NCBI RefSeq assembly: GCF_000263715.2
Contig: NZ_CM001514.1
Location: 5,201,498 to 5,265,497, forward strand
DNA: 64,000 nt
Direction of reading: 5' to 3'
Origin: Pseudomonas synxantha BG33R
Lineage (GTDB): Bacteria > Pseudomonadota > Gammaproteobacteria > Pseudomonadales > Pseudomonadaceae
Shown here: piece by piece, positions 48,681 to 58,900 of the stretch
Layout of the letters: every line of letters begins with the position of its first letter
Position numbering within the stretch: position 1 is the stretch's first letter
Notes under the pieces: generated by a model
Databases searched by the model: none
Told to the model about the DNA's origin: nothing
Seen by the model: only the letters and a program-made list of their open reading frames with translations
Made by a program: the position numbers and the translations under genes

Positions 48681-50198
48681 TTAGCGCAGGTTGATGGTGG
48701 TATTGACGCCATCGTTGACCGTGTCGTCATCGAACCAGCGGCTGGTGACGGTTTTGGTCTGGGTGTAGAACTGCACCACTTGCTTGCCGTACGGGCCGAG
48801 GTCGCCGAGCTTGGAACCGCGCGAGCCGGTGAAGCTGAAGAACGGCACTGGCACCGGAATCGGGATGTTGATGCCGACCTGGCCCACATCGATTTCGCTC
48901 TGGAATTTACGCGCCGCCGCACCACTTTGGGTGAACAGGCCCGTGCCATTGCCGAACGGGTTGGCGTTAACCAGGGCGATGGCTTGGTCGAGGGTGTCGA
49001 CTTCCAGCACTACCAGCACCGGGCCGAAGATTTCCTCGGTGTAGATGCGCATGTCGGTGGTCACGCCCGAGAACAGAGTCGGGCCGACAAAGTTACCTTG
49101 TTCGAAGCCCGGCACCTTGATATCGCGGCCATCCAGCTCCAGCTTGGCGCCTTCTTTCACGCCGCTTTCGATCAGTTCAAGGATGCGTGCCTTGGCGCGC
49201 CTGGAGATCACCGGGCCGACATCCGTGCCGGCTTCGCTGCCAGCATTGACCTTGAGCTTTTGTGCCAGGGCCTTGAGATCCGGCAGCCACTGCCTGGATG
49301 CGCCCACCAGCACCACCACCGAGGTGGCCATGCAACGCTGGCCCGCCGCGCCGAAACCGGCGCCGACCAAGGCATTGAGGGTGTGTTCACGGTTGGCATC
49401 CGGCAGCACCACAGCGTGGTTCTTGGCGCCCATCATCGACTGAACGCGCTTGCCGTGTTTGCCGGCCAGGTCGTAGACATGGGTGCCGACGGCGGTGGAA
49501 CCGACGAAGGACACGGCCTTGATATCTTTATGAGTACAGAGTGCATCCACCACATCCTTACCGCCGTGCACCACGTTGAGCACACCGGCCGGTACGCCGG
49601 CTTCCAGCGCCAGTTCTACCAGCAGCATGGTCGACAACGGGTCTTGCTCGGAAGGCTTGAGGACGAAGGTGTTACCGCAGGCAATCGCCATCGGGAACAT
49701 CCACAGCGGAATCATCGCCGGGAAGTTGAACGGAGTGATGCCAGCGCACACGCCGATAGGTTGGCGCAGGGTGTAGGTGTCCACGCCACCGGCCACGTTT
49801 TCGGCGAATTCGCCCATTTGCAGGGTGCCGATGGAACAGGCGTGTTCGACCACTTCCAGGCCACGGAAAATATCGCCCTCGGCATCGGCAATGGTCTTGC
49901 CCTGCTCGGCGCTGAGGACCACGGCGATACGCTTGGAATGTTCACGGATCAGGGCTTGCAGCTTGAGCATGATGCGCATCCGCGCACCGATCGGCGTCAG
50001 CTTCCAGGTCTGAAAGGCGCGATGGGCGGCGTCGATGGCAGCGTTGACTTCATCGGCAGTGGCAAACGGGACCTTGGCCAGCACTTGTTGGGTGGCCGGG
50101 TTGACGATGTCTTGCCACTCGGTGGTCTTGGATTCGACCCACTCGCCGTTGATCAGCAACTTGACCTGTTGCACGGAAATATCGGCAGATGCGTTCAT
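48681..50198 (-). CDS. mmsA: Methylmalonate-semialdehyde dehydrogenase (CoA-acylating)
   Basis: 505 residues. Converts methylmalonate semialdehyde to propionyl-CoA (valine; also thymine-type substrates). ALDH fold; catalytic Cys in [17 protein letters not shown] loop [34 protein letters not shown]. Length matches MmsA. First gene of mmsAB, divergent from a LysR gene. Confidence 0.95.
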   Translation of the reverse strand: MNASADISVQQVKLLINGEWVESKTTEWQDIVNPATQQVLAKVPFATADEVNAAIDAAHRAFQTWKLTPIGARMRIMLKLQALIREHSKRIAVVLSAEQGKTIADAEGDIFRGLEVVEHACSIGTLQMGEFAENVAGGVDTYTLRQPIGVCAGITPFNFPAMIPLWMFPMAIACGNTFVLKPSEQDPLSTMLLVELALEAGVPAGVLNVVHGGKDVVDALCTHKDIKAVSFVGSTAVGTHVYDLAGKHGKRVQSMMGAKNHAVVLPDANREHTLNALVGAGFGAAGQRCMATSVVVLVGASRQWLPDLKALAQKLKVNAGSEAGTDVGPVISRRAKARILELIESGVKEGAKLELDGRDIKVPGFEQGNFVGPTLFSGVTTDMRIYTEEIFGPVLVVLEVDTLDQAIALVNANPFGNGTGLFTQSGAAARKFQSEIDVGQVGINIPIPVPVPFFSFTGSRGSKLGDLGPYGKQVVQFYTQTKTVTSRWFDDDTVNDGVNTTINLR

Positions 50199-50331
50199 GT
50201 GGTCTCCAGAATCTTGTAGTTATGCAGAGAACCAAGGCGTTGAATCGCCTTGAAGAATGAGGCGTTCGGACTGTTTTTGGAGTATAGATGTGCAAACTTC
50301 TAATAAGAACGCACATAAAAGCCGGTCCAAT

Positions 50332-51279
50332 ATGCAAAAAAACATCACCTCCCTGGGCGCCCTGAACTGGGATGACCTGAAGTTTTTCCTCGAAGTGGCG
50401 CGCACCCGCAAGGCCAGCGTGGCCGCCAAGCGCCTGGCGGTGGACTACACCACCGTGTCGCGGCGCATCAGTTCACTGGAAGTGTCGCTCGGTACGTTGC
50501 TGTTCGAGAAATCCCGGACCAGCGGCTTCGTGCTCACCACCGAGGGCCAGCGGTTGCTGGGTTATGCCGAATCCATCGAAAGCACGCTGCACATGGCCTG
50601 CGAACAGGTATCCGGCTCCGGCGTGGCGCTGTCCGGCCATGTGCGCATGGGCTGCACCGAAGGGTTCGGCAGCTTCTTCGTCACCCCGCAGTTGAGCCAT
50701 TTCGTCGACACTTATCCCGCGATCTCGGTAGACATCCTGCCCCTGCCCCACTTCATCAGCCTGTCCAAGCGCGAAGCCGACATCGTCATCGCCCTGGAGC
50801 GCCCGGAACACGGGCCGTATGTGTGCTGCAAACTGTGCGACTACAAATTGCAGTTGTACGCCACCCAGGACTACCTCGACCAACACCCGCCAATCCGCAA
50901 ACCTGCGGATTTGGCCGAGCATCCGTTTATCAGCTACGTGGATGACCTGGCCTTCAGCTCGGAGCTGCTGTACCTGGCCAACGTCGTGCCCGGCGCCAGC
51001 GCCAGCCTGCGCAGTACCAGCGTGATCGCGCAGTACGTGGCGGCGCAGCAGGGCCGGTCGATGGCGATATTGCCGTGCTTTCTGGCGGCGCAGGATCCGC
51101 GCTTGTTGCCGGTGCTGGGAGAGCAGATTGCGATTACGCGGCAGTTCTGGATGTATTGCCGGGAGGATTTGAGGAAGTTGAAGCGAATTACGTTGTTGTG
51201 GGATTACATCCGGGAGGTGACGGAGCAGAATCAGGGGTTGTTGATGGGGCAGACGCGGGAAATGCGGTTTGCAGACTGA
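50332..51279 (+). CDS. LysR-family regulator, probably of mmsAB
   Basis: 315 residues from ATG 50332 (MQKNITSLGALNWDDLKFFLEVARTRKASVAAKRLAVDYTTVSRRISSLEVSLGTLLFEKS). HTH followed by the effector domain. Divergent from mmsA with a 133-bp gap, so likely its regulator. P. aeruginosa uses an AraC-type MmsR instead. The upstream 25 in-frame codons lack an SD and are dropped. Confidence 0.88.
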   Translation: MQKNITSLGALNWDDLKFFLEVARTRKASVAAKRLAVDYTTVSRRISSLEVSLGTLLFEKSRTSGFVLTTEGQRLLGYAESIESTLHMACEQVSGSGVALSGHVRMGCTEGFGSFFVTPQLSHFVDTYPAISVDILPLPHFISLSKREADIVIALERPEHGPYVCCKLCDYKLQLYATQDYLDQHPPIRKPADLAEHPFISYVDDLAFSSELLYLANVVPGASASLRSTSVIAQYVAAQQGRSMAILPCFLAAQDPRLLPVLGEQIAITRQFWMYCREDLRKLKRITLLWDYIREVTEQNQGLLMGQTREMRFAD

Positions 51280-51280
51280 A

Positions 51281-51369
51281 TGTGGGAGCTGGCTTGCCTG
51301 CGATAGCGGTGTATCAGCAAAAGCTATATCTACCGATCAACCGCCATCGCAGGCAAGCCAGCTCCCACA
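51281..51369. repeat. REPIN 5
   Basis: Inverted TGTGGGAGCTGGCTTGCCTGCGAT copies with a 43-bp spacer between the convergent LysR and yfiB ends. Confidence 0.9.
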
Positions 51370-51406
51370 TATTGAATGCATTTCAGCTGGGGGAAGGTGA
51401 ACCCGC

Positions 51407-51907
51407 TTAGTCTGCGATCACAACAATCGACACCCGGCGATTCTCGGTGCGGCCTGCCGGGGTCGTATTCGGCGCCACCGGCTCGCTGCTGCCCAAACCG
51501 CGCAGTTGGATGTTTTCTTCTTTCATACCCACGCGGGTCAGCACCTTGCCCACGCTTTTTGCACGGCGCAGGGACAGCGCCACGTTGTAGGGTTCTTTGC
51601 CAGAGGCGTCGGTGTGGCCGTCGACACGTACGCGCTCGATGCCCGCGCCTACCAGGGCCTGGCCGATGCGTTCGACGATGTCGGTGCTGGGTTTATTGAG
51701 GGTTTCGACGTCGCTGCCAAACAGGACCTTGCCGGACAGGCCGAAGGCCCAGCCCTCGTCGGTCAGCTCGAAGCCTTGCTGCTTGAGTACGGCGACTTGC
51801 GCCGGGGTGAGCCCCTTGGGCGGGGGCGTCTGGCAGCCGCTGAGGGCCAGAAAGGCAACGAGTAAGGAAATAAATAAAACGCGTGTGTTAGCGAACAAGG
51901 GAATCAA
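51407..51907 (-). CDS. yfiB: Outer-membrane OmpA/Pal-type lipoprotein YfiB
   Basis: 166 residues. Lipobox LALSGC (about 20-25), then a linker helix and an OmpA-like peptidoglycan-binding domain (VRVDGHTDASGKEPYNVALSLRRAKSVGKVLTRVGMKEENIQLRGLGSSEPVAPNTTPAGRTENRRVSI). Sequesters YfiR and so releases YfiN. Overlaps yfiN by 4 bp. Confidence 0.94.
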   Translation of the reverse strand: MIPLFANTRVLFISLLVAFLALSGCQTPPPKGLTPAQVAVLKQQGFELTDEGWAFGLSGKVLFGSDVETLNKPSTDIVERIGQALVGAGIERVRVDGHTDASGKEPYNVALSLRRAKSVGKVLTRVGMKEENIQLRGLGSSEPVAPNTTPAGRTENRRVSIVVIAD

Positions 51908-53166
51908 CTCCTGTGTTGAACGTTGACGACGGGATGCTCCGACTCCGCCGTTTGCTGGCCGCCTGAAGACAGGCGTTTGGCCTGGTACATCGCCGCATCG
52001 GCGGCGTTGAGCAAGGTGCCGGGAGTGGCGCCATGATCGGGATAAATGGCAATGCCGATACTGAGGGAGGTCAACACCTGGGTACCGCCTGGCAGCGGAA
52101 TCGGCACGTCCATGCTGGCAATGATTTTATCGGCGATGCGGTGGGCGTCTTCGGCCTTGTGCAGCGGCGCCAGCAATACCGCAAATTCATCGCCGCCCAG
52201 GCGTGCCACCAGGTCATCCTCGCGCAGTTGCGCACGCACGCGATCGGCAACAGCCACCAGCACGGCATCGCCAGCAGCGTGACCGAAGCTGTCGTTGATG
52301 TCTTTGAAGCGGTCGCTGTCGAGAAACAGCACCGCCACCCGCTCGTTGACCTTGGCGGCGCTACGCAAGGCGCGGATCAGCCGGCCTTCGAAGAACGCGC
52401 GGTTGGGCAGGCCAGTGAGGCTGTCGTGGCTGGCCTGGTGGGCCAGGGTTTCGTTTTCGCTTTGCAGGTGGCTCTGCCAAGCCTCCATCTCGCCGAGCAG
52501 GGCATTGAAGTCGCTGCCCAGGCTGTCGAGTTCGGCGATCTGCGCCGAGGGTACGCGGCGGTCAAAATCTCGCTCGCTGCGCGCGGCGTGAGCGACGGCG
52601 GCCAGGCGTTGCAGTGGCACAGTGATGCCATTTAACAGACGCCGCGACAAGTGCAATGCCACCCAGGCGCTGAGGGCGGTGCAGATCAGAATCCCGATCA
52701 GACCGCTGAGCAAGAAGCGCAACAGGCTGCCACCGTGGCCGACCAGATGGATGCTGCCGACGGTTTGCCCTTGGCGCAGAATCGGCTGGCTGATGGGCTG
52801 TTCGAGCAGCGCGTGCGCTACTTGCAACTCGACCCGTGACAACACGCCGGTTTCCGGGCGAACCCAGCGCGCCAGCAGCTTGCCGTTGATATCGAATACT
52901 TCTGCCTGGGCCACTTCTTCGGTGGAGGCGATCAGGCTCAGGGCTTCGGTGGCCGCCGCGCTGTCGTTGAACACCACGGCCGCTTCCACGGTGTAGTTGA
53001 TGGAGCGGGCGATCAGGTGCAGGTTGTGCTCGGCGTAAACCCGCAGGGCAAGTACGCCGAGCAGGGTCAGGGACACACTGGCCAGGGTGACCGCCACCAG
53101 CGCCAGAATCATATGCCCGCGGGCAATCACCGAGCGCAGGGTCGGCCGCACTTTATCGCGGCTCAT
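51904..53166 (-). CDS. yfiN: Membrane diguanylate cyclase YfiN (TpbB)
   Basis: 420 residues. TM1 at about 20-40, periplasmic CHASE8-like sensor, TM2 about 150-172 (FLLSGLIGILICTALSAWVALHLS), HAMP, then GGDEF domain with LARLGGDEF-type active site (about 323) and an intact RxxD inhibitory site (REDD, five residues before GGDEF). Makes c-di-GMP, driving exopolysaccharide and adhesin production. Repressed by periplasmic YfiR. 4-bp overlaps with both neighbours. Confidence 0.94.
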   Translation of the reverse strand: MSRDKVRPTLRSVIARGHMILALVAVTLASVSLTLLGVLALRVYAEHNLHLIARSINYTVEAAVVFNDSAAATEALSLIASTEEVAQAEVFDINGKLLARWVRPETGVLSRVELQVAHALLEQPISQPILRQGQTVGSIHLVGHGGSLLRFLLSGLIGILICTALSAWVALHLSRRLLNGITVPLQRLAAVAHAARSERDFDRRVPSAQIAELDSLGSDFNALLGEMEAWQSHLQSENETLAHQASHDSLTGLPNRAFFEGRLIRALRSAAKVNERVAVLFLDSDRFKDINDSFGHAAGDAVLVAVADRVRAQLREDDLVARLGGDEFAVLLAPLHKAEDAHRIADKIIASMDVPIPLPGGTQVLTSLSIGIAIYPDHGATPGTLLNAADAAMYQAKRLSSGGQQTAESEHPVVNVQHRS

Positions 53167-53729
53167 GAGCCAGGCGCTCGACGGCGAGACAACTGCAACA
53201 CACTGGGATGGATACGCACGCCGCTGCGGGCGACGGAATCCAGGTTGACCTCGAACGACACCTGCTCATCGCTGACGCGCAGGCAGAACAGGCTGCCCAC
53301 CGTGCACTGGTCGCCCCCTTCGCTGATGCTGAGTACAGGGTGGCCAATCAATGAGGTAAACAGGCGGTTGCGTTCGTCGGGGGTGATTTTGCCGATGTAG
53401 ACGGCATCGCAGGCATTGACGATATCCGGATGATCGACCAGCAGGCGCCGTACCAGAACCGGACGACCGGTGGCCTGGGTGGTGCCTTTGACCAGGTCAT
53501 CGGTGTACTGAGTCGGGCCGACAATGCACAGCCGCAATTGCGCAGGCTCCACCGGCCATCGCGCATAGCTGAGAATGCCCAGAACGACCTGGGTGACCGC
53601 CTGGGCGCGCTGCTCGGCAAGGCTCGGCGTCTGCGCCCAGACGCGCGGTGCGAGCAGGCACAGAACCGCCACCAGCAACATCCGTCTCCAGCTCAAACTG
53701 CGCTCTGTGGGCGAGACAGCCACGTTCAT
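53163..53729 (-). CDS. yfiR: Periplasmic repressor YfiR (DUF4154)
   Basis: 188 residues, signal peptide ending VWA-QT at about 33, then DUF4154. The disulfide-forming Cys are present: CIVG and CDAVYIG, and the C-terminal pair in DQCTVGSLFC. Binds the YfiN periplasmic domain and inhibits it. First gene of the yfiRNB operon. Confidence 0.94.
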   Translation of the reverse strand: MNVAVSPTERSLSWRRMLLVAVLCLLAPRVWAQTPSLAEQRAQAVTQVVLGILSYARWPVEPAQLRLCIVGPTQYTDDLVKGTTQATGRPVLVRRLLVDHPDIVNACDAVYIGKITPDERNRLFTSLIGHPVLSISEGGDQCTVGSLFCLRVSDEQVSFEVNLDSVARSGVRIHPSVLQLSRRRAPGS

Positions 53730-53861
53730 GCAGCACTTCTCTCAGGTATTTTCCAGGGTGATGCCGCAACGATAGCACAGCGGCGGGAAACCCCACGCCG
53801 CACGCCAGGCATGGGGCCTACTATTTTTTCAGAAAAATCAGACATCTGAATCAGAAATATT

Positions 53862-55940
53862 TCATGACCTATCAGTCAGTTTTTCAGGCATGGCGTCCAA
53901 CTCCAGCATCAGCCCGCTCAAACGCTTGACCTTGCGCCGTACCGCCTCCTCAAACACCCCACCGCGTGGCTCGATCAAGCTGAACCAGCGCTTGGCGCGG
54001 GTAATACCGGTATAGATCAACTCTTTGGTCAGCACCGGGTTCAAAGCGTCCGGAAGGATCAGCGCCGTATGGGTGAACTCCGAGCCCTGGGATTTGTGCA
54101 CGGTCATCGCATACACGGTTTCAACATCATTCAAGCGGCTGGGCAGCACAAAACGTACGCCGCCCTGACCATCGTTACGTGGGAAGGCCACCCGCAGCAC
54201 GTGGGAGCCGCCCTCGGTTTCGGGCAATTTCAGCGCGATACCGATGTCGCCGTTCATCAGGCCCAGGCCGTAGTCGTTACGGGTCATCAGTACCGGACGG
54301 CCTTCGTACCACTGCTCGTCGCCTTCGATCAGGCGTACTTTGCGCAGGGCCGCGGTGATGCGCTGATTCAACCCTTCAACGCCCCAAGGGCCTTTGCGCA
54401 CGGCGCAGAGCAGTTGGAACGCATCGAAGGCTTGCAGCAACTGTTGCGCCCAATGCGTCCAGGCCGGGTCATCACGTGGTGTATCCAAGGGTGGACGTGC
54501 CGATTGCAACAGATTCAGGTAGTAGCGATAGCCTTGGGCGCCGTCGCCCTGGCCGTCCAGCACCAAGCGCTCAAGGGCATAGTCATGCTCGCCCTTGAGG
54601 CTGACGCAAAACAGGTCGTCATGACGACCTGCGGCCAACAGCTGACGTGCCTGTTCGGCATTTTGCTGGTTGACCCAGCGCGCCAGCTGGCCAATGCCGC
54701 TGCCTTCGCCGAAACGACGTGAATAGCGCAGCATCACCACCTGCTGGGCCAGGGGATGGCTGCCGTCGAGGTCTTCTTGCAGGCCGCTGGCACTGAGGTC
54801 TTCGCCGCTGACGGCTTGCAGCCATTGCCGAGTGTGCGGGCTGTACCAGCCGTCTTCGGCATCGCGGCACAAATCACCGAGTACCGCACCCGCTTCCACC
54901 GACGCCAACTGGTCCTTGTCGCCCAGCAATACCAGACGCGCATGGGATGGCAAGGCGTCGAGCAGGTTGGCCATCATTTCCAGGTCGATCATCGAGGCTT
55001 CATCCACCACCAGCACGTCCAACGGCAATGGATTACCGAGGTGATGCCGGAAGTGGCGAGTACCGGGACGACTGCCCAGCAGGCGGTGAACCGTGGTGAC
55101 CTGCGTCGGGATTTTTTCCCGCACGCTGTCGGGCACTGTCAGCGACAGCACTTGCTGGCTGATGGATTCGGTCAGGCGCGCAGCGGCTTTACCGGTGGGC
55201 GCGGCCAGGCGAATGCGCAACGGGCTGCCGGACTCCACGGCGGGCGCCTGCAGCAACGCAAGCAGGCGCACTACGGTGGTGGTCTTGCCGGTGCCCGGGC
55301 CGCCGGTGACGATACTGAATGCGCCGCGGGTTGCCAGCGCACAGGCAAGTTTTTGCCAATCAATCACCCCATCCGGCGCCGGTTGGTCGAACAGGCGGTT
55401 GAGGCGTTGTGGCAAATCGGCCGCTGCGGGCTCCACGCTCGCAAGGCGCAGGCGCAGGGCGCGGTCGATCCGTCGCTCGTAGGTCCAGTAGCGGCGCAGG
55501 TACAGGCGCTTGCCGGATAACACCAACGGACGGCTCTGGGCCACGTCGCTGCCATCGAACGCCAGCGCGACCAGTGGGCTGCCCGCCAGGGCATGACACC
55601 AATGGGCACCGTCCAGGCCGTGCAGCAACTGCGATGGCAGCAGCATGGCGCCGGTGTGCAGGTCGCCTTCGGGCGGCAAAGACAGGGCGAAGTCCGGCGC
55701 CTTGAGGGTTTCGAACAGGTCCAGGCAGACGTGGCCATGGCCCAGTTGATGGCTGGTCAACGCGGCCGCCAGCAGCACCAAGGGATCGGCCTGGGCATCA
55801 AGCTCGTGCAGGAAGCCGACGAAGGCTTTGTCCAGGGCCCGCAACCAGCCACGCTCGACCCAACGCTCAAGCAACTGCACCAGGTCAGCGGCGCGACTCA
55901 GCGGTGCCAGCTCCTCCAGCGGTAACGGCGACAGGCTCAT
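53862..55940 (-). CDS. recD: RecBCD helicase subunit RecD
   Basis: 692 residues. 5'-3' helicase of RecBCD. N-terminal RecD domain, Walker A GGPGTGKTTTVVRLL (about 215-229), DEASMIDL, LLGDKDQLASVEAGAVLGDLC, VHKSQGSEFTH and YTGITRAKR motif VI. Overlaps recB by 4 bp. Pathway: double-strand break repair and degradation of foreign linear DNA. Confidence 0.97.
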   Translation of the reverse strand: MSLSPLPLEELAPLSRAADLVQLLERWVERGWLRALDKAFVGFLHELDAQADPLVLLAAALTSHQLGHGHVCLDLFETLKAPDFALSLPPEGDLHTGAMLLPSQLLHGLDGAHWCHALAGSPLVALAFDGSDVAQSRPLVLSGKRLYLRRYWTYERRIDRALRLRLASVEPAAADLPQRLNRLFDQPAPDGVIDWQKLACALATRGAFSIVTGGPGTGKTTTVVRLLALLQAPAVESGSPLRIRLAAPTGKAAARLTESISQQVLSLTVPDSVREKIPTQVTTVHRLLGSRPGTRHFRHHLGNPLPLDVLVVDEASMIDLEMMANLLDALPSHARLVLLGDKDQLASVEAGAVLGDLCRDAEDGWYSPHTRQWLQAVSGEDLSASGLQEDLDGSHPLAQQVVMLRYSRRFGEGSGIGQLARWVNQQNAEQARQLLAAGRHDDLFCVSLKGEHDYALERLVLDGQGDGAQGYRYYLNLLQSARPPLDTPRDDPAWTHWAQQLLQAFDAFQLLCAVRKGPWGVEGLNQRITAALRKVRLIEGDEQWYEGRPVLMTRNDYGLGLMNGDIGIALKLPETEGGSHVLRVAFPRNDGQGGVRFVLPSRLNDVETVYAMTVHKSQGSEFTHTALILPDALNPVLTKELIYTGITRAKRWFSLIEPRGGVFEEAVRRKVKRLSGLMLELDAMPEKLTDRS

Positions 55941-58900
55941 AGCAACACTCCTTGTTCCCAGACGGGCTCGACCTTGGGCGCAATTGGCTTGCCCTGGAAC
56001 AACAGGTCCAGGCTTTCGATCAGCTCACGGGGCGGCCGGGTGAAATACGCCCCCTGGCTCACCGACTGGGTGCCACGCAGGAACAGGTACAAGGCGCCGC
56101 CGACATGCTGGTCGTAGTCATAATCGGGGAGGCGTGCCTTGAGCTGGCGATGCAGGGCCAGCAGGTAAAGTACATATTGCAGGTCGTACCGATGCTCAAG
56201 GATCGACTGCTCCATGGCTTGCTGGGTGTAGGCCGAATCGTCGGGGCCGAGCCAGTTGGACTTGTAGTCCGCCACGTAGTAGCGACCCTCGTGTTCGAAC
56301 GTCAGGTCGATAAAGCCCTTGAACATGCCGTTGAGCAGCACCGGCTCCGCGGCCACACGGGAAACGCCGCCGTGGGTGTGCCTACACACCAGCTTGTCGA
56401 GGGCGAGCACATCGACTGTGTGACTGGCGAACCAGAACTCCATTTCAATCTGGTACTGCTCAAGGCCGCTGAGGGTCACGTGGTCGTTGTACAGCGGCAA
56501 CGGCGTTTGCAACAGATGCCCCAGCCAGCCGCTGAGGGTGACGATCCAGCCTTCCCAATTGCGGCGGTTACAGCGTGCGCCCACGGCTTTTTCGATGGCC
56601 TCGGGTGTCACGTTGAAGCCCTCTTCACCGGCCCACTCCAACAAGCCATGGAGGAAGGTGCCTGGATTAGGCCCGCGTGGGAAACGGTGAATATCACCGC
56701 CGGACGCCACCACTTCCCGTGGTGCATCGGGGTCGAGGCGTTCGTCATCGAACAGCTTCTGGGCCTGCGGGCTTTCCGGCGCTTCGAGGCTGGCGGCGCT
56801 CATGCTGTCGCCAATGCGCAAGGCACTGTAGGAGGCAATCCACCAGTTTTCCGCAGCCTTGCGTTTGGGCAGCAACGGCGCAAGCAACATCGCTTCATTG
56901 CGCGGCGGGTGAAACAGGACGTCCTGGATATCCGGCACAAGGCCATAACGGATGGCTGGGCAACCTTCCTGTAAATCCAGCAACCAGCGCGCCAGGCCGG
57001 TGGACTCGCCCAACGACGTCCCGCCCCCCAGCAAATACCCCAATGCCGACAGGTGCAAGACCGAGCTGCTGTTATTGCCGCGCTTGAGGTCGGCAATACC
57101 CAACCAGCACGCGTGTTTGGCGCGGGTCAAGGCCACGTAGAACAAGCGCAGGTCTTCGGCCAGACGCTCGTCATCGGCTTGGGCGATCAGCTCGGCCGTT
57201 GGCCGCAGGCTCACCTGGGACTTGCCGTGTTCATCGTGGTAATGCAGCGGCAAGCGACTGCCATCCACCGGTTTGGCCGAGCAGATGAAGGGCAAGAACA
57301 CCAGGTCGTATTCCAGGCCCTTGGATTTGTGGATGGTCACCACCTTGACCAGTTGCTCATCGCTTTCCAGACGCAGGATCTGTTCTTCACCGGCCTGGCC
57401 CGACAGTGCCAGGTGTTCGGCCAGATGGCGAATCAACGCCTGTTCACCATCGAGTTCCGACGCGGCTTGTTGCAGCAACTCACTGAGGTGCAACAGGTTG
57501 GTCAGCACGCGCTCGCCATCACTGCGGGCGATAAGGGTTTGCGGCAGCTTGAAGTCATGGAGCAGGCGACGCAGCATCGGCAGCACACCTTGAGTGCGCC
57601 AGATTGCGCGGTAGCCACGGAACTGCATCACGCGCGATTCCCCCGCCAATTCGTCCTGGTTCAGACGCTCCAGCTCCGCCAGGGACAGGTTCAAGGTGAC
57701 GCAGGCCAGGGCGGCGCGCAGCGGGCGCTCGACATCCGGCTCGGCGCAGGCCTTGAGCCAGGCCAGCAGGTCGTGAGCTTCCTGGGCGGCGAAAACCGAG
57801 TCCTTATCCGACAGGTACACACTGCGCACGCCACGGCTGGCCAACTCGGCGCGCACGGCCTGGGCTTCCTTGCCGTCGCGTACGAGGATGGCGATGTCCG
57901 ACGGCAATACACCCTTGAGACTGCCCTCTTTTACAAACCCTGCTGTACCTTGCTGCCCACCATTGAGCAACGCGACGATCTGTGTGGCGCAGGCCGCAGC
58001 CAGGTGCTGACGGTAAACCGCAGTGGAAATCGGCTGGTCGGTAGGCAGGTGCCACAGGTTCATGGCCGGCAACGGTTGGCCATCAACCTGCAGGTGCTCG
58101 CTGCGGCCCTGGGACAGTACCGGGTGAAACGGCACCGGGTTATCGCCGTTGGGCTCGCGGAACAGAAACGCACCACGGCCGGTTTCCGCACGCTGGAACA
58201 CGTGGTTCACCGCCTCGACCATCGCATGGCTGGAACGGAAGTTGGTGCCCAGGGTGTGATGGCGGCCGGTGGTGGACTGCCGGGCGCGCAGGTAGGTGTA
58301 GATGTCGGCACCGCGAAAGGCGTAGATCGCCTGCTTGGGGTCGCCGATCAAGAACAGGCCACTGTCCAGGTGGTTTTCGTCGATGCGGTAGATGCTGTCG
58401 AAGATGCTGTATTGCACCGGGTCGGTGTCTTGAAATTCATCAATCAGTGCCACCGGGAATTGCTCACGGATCACACTGGCCAGGCGCTCGCCACCGTCTG
58501 CCTGAAGGGCCGCGTTGAGGCGGATCAGCATGTCGTCGAAGCCCATTTCAGCGCGGCGACGCTTCTCTTCTTCGAAGCGTTTACCCACCCAGCCGGCAGC
58601 ATGTTGCAATACCGCTGCGTCTGGCGTTGGCAAGGCGTCAAGGCTGGCTTTGAGGCCGGCCATCGCCTCGATCCCCGGGTGCTGCGGCGGTTCGCCCTTC
58701 CAGGCTTCGGCCATGCCCTCGGGCGTCAGGCGCGTGAAGCCGGTACCGATGTCCAATTGCTCCAGGGTTTCATCGGCGGCCCAGGCGCTGATCTTTTCGA
58801 ACCAGGGTTCGAAGTAGCGCGCTTGCATCTTGCGCCCATCGACCGTTTTGGCGGCGACGGCTTGCAGGCAGATATCGCGCAGCTCGGCGGCCCATTGTTG

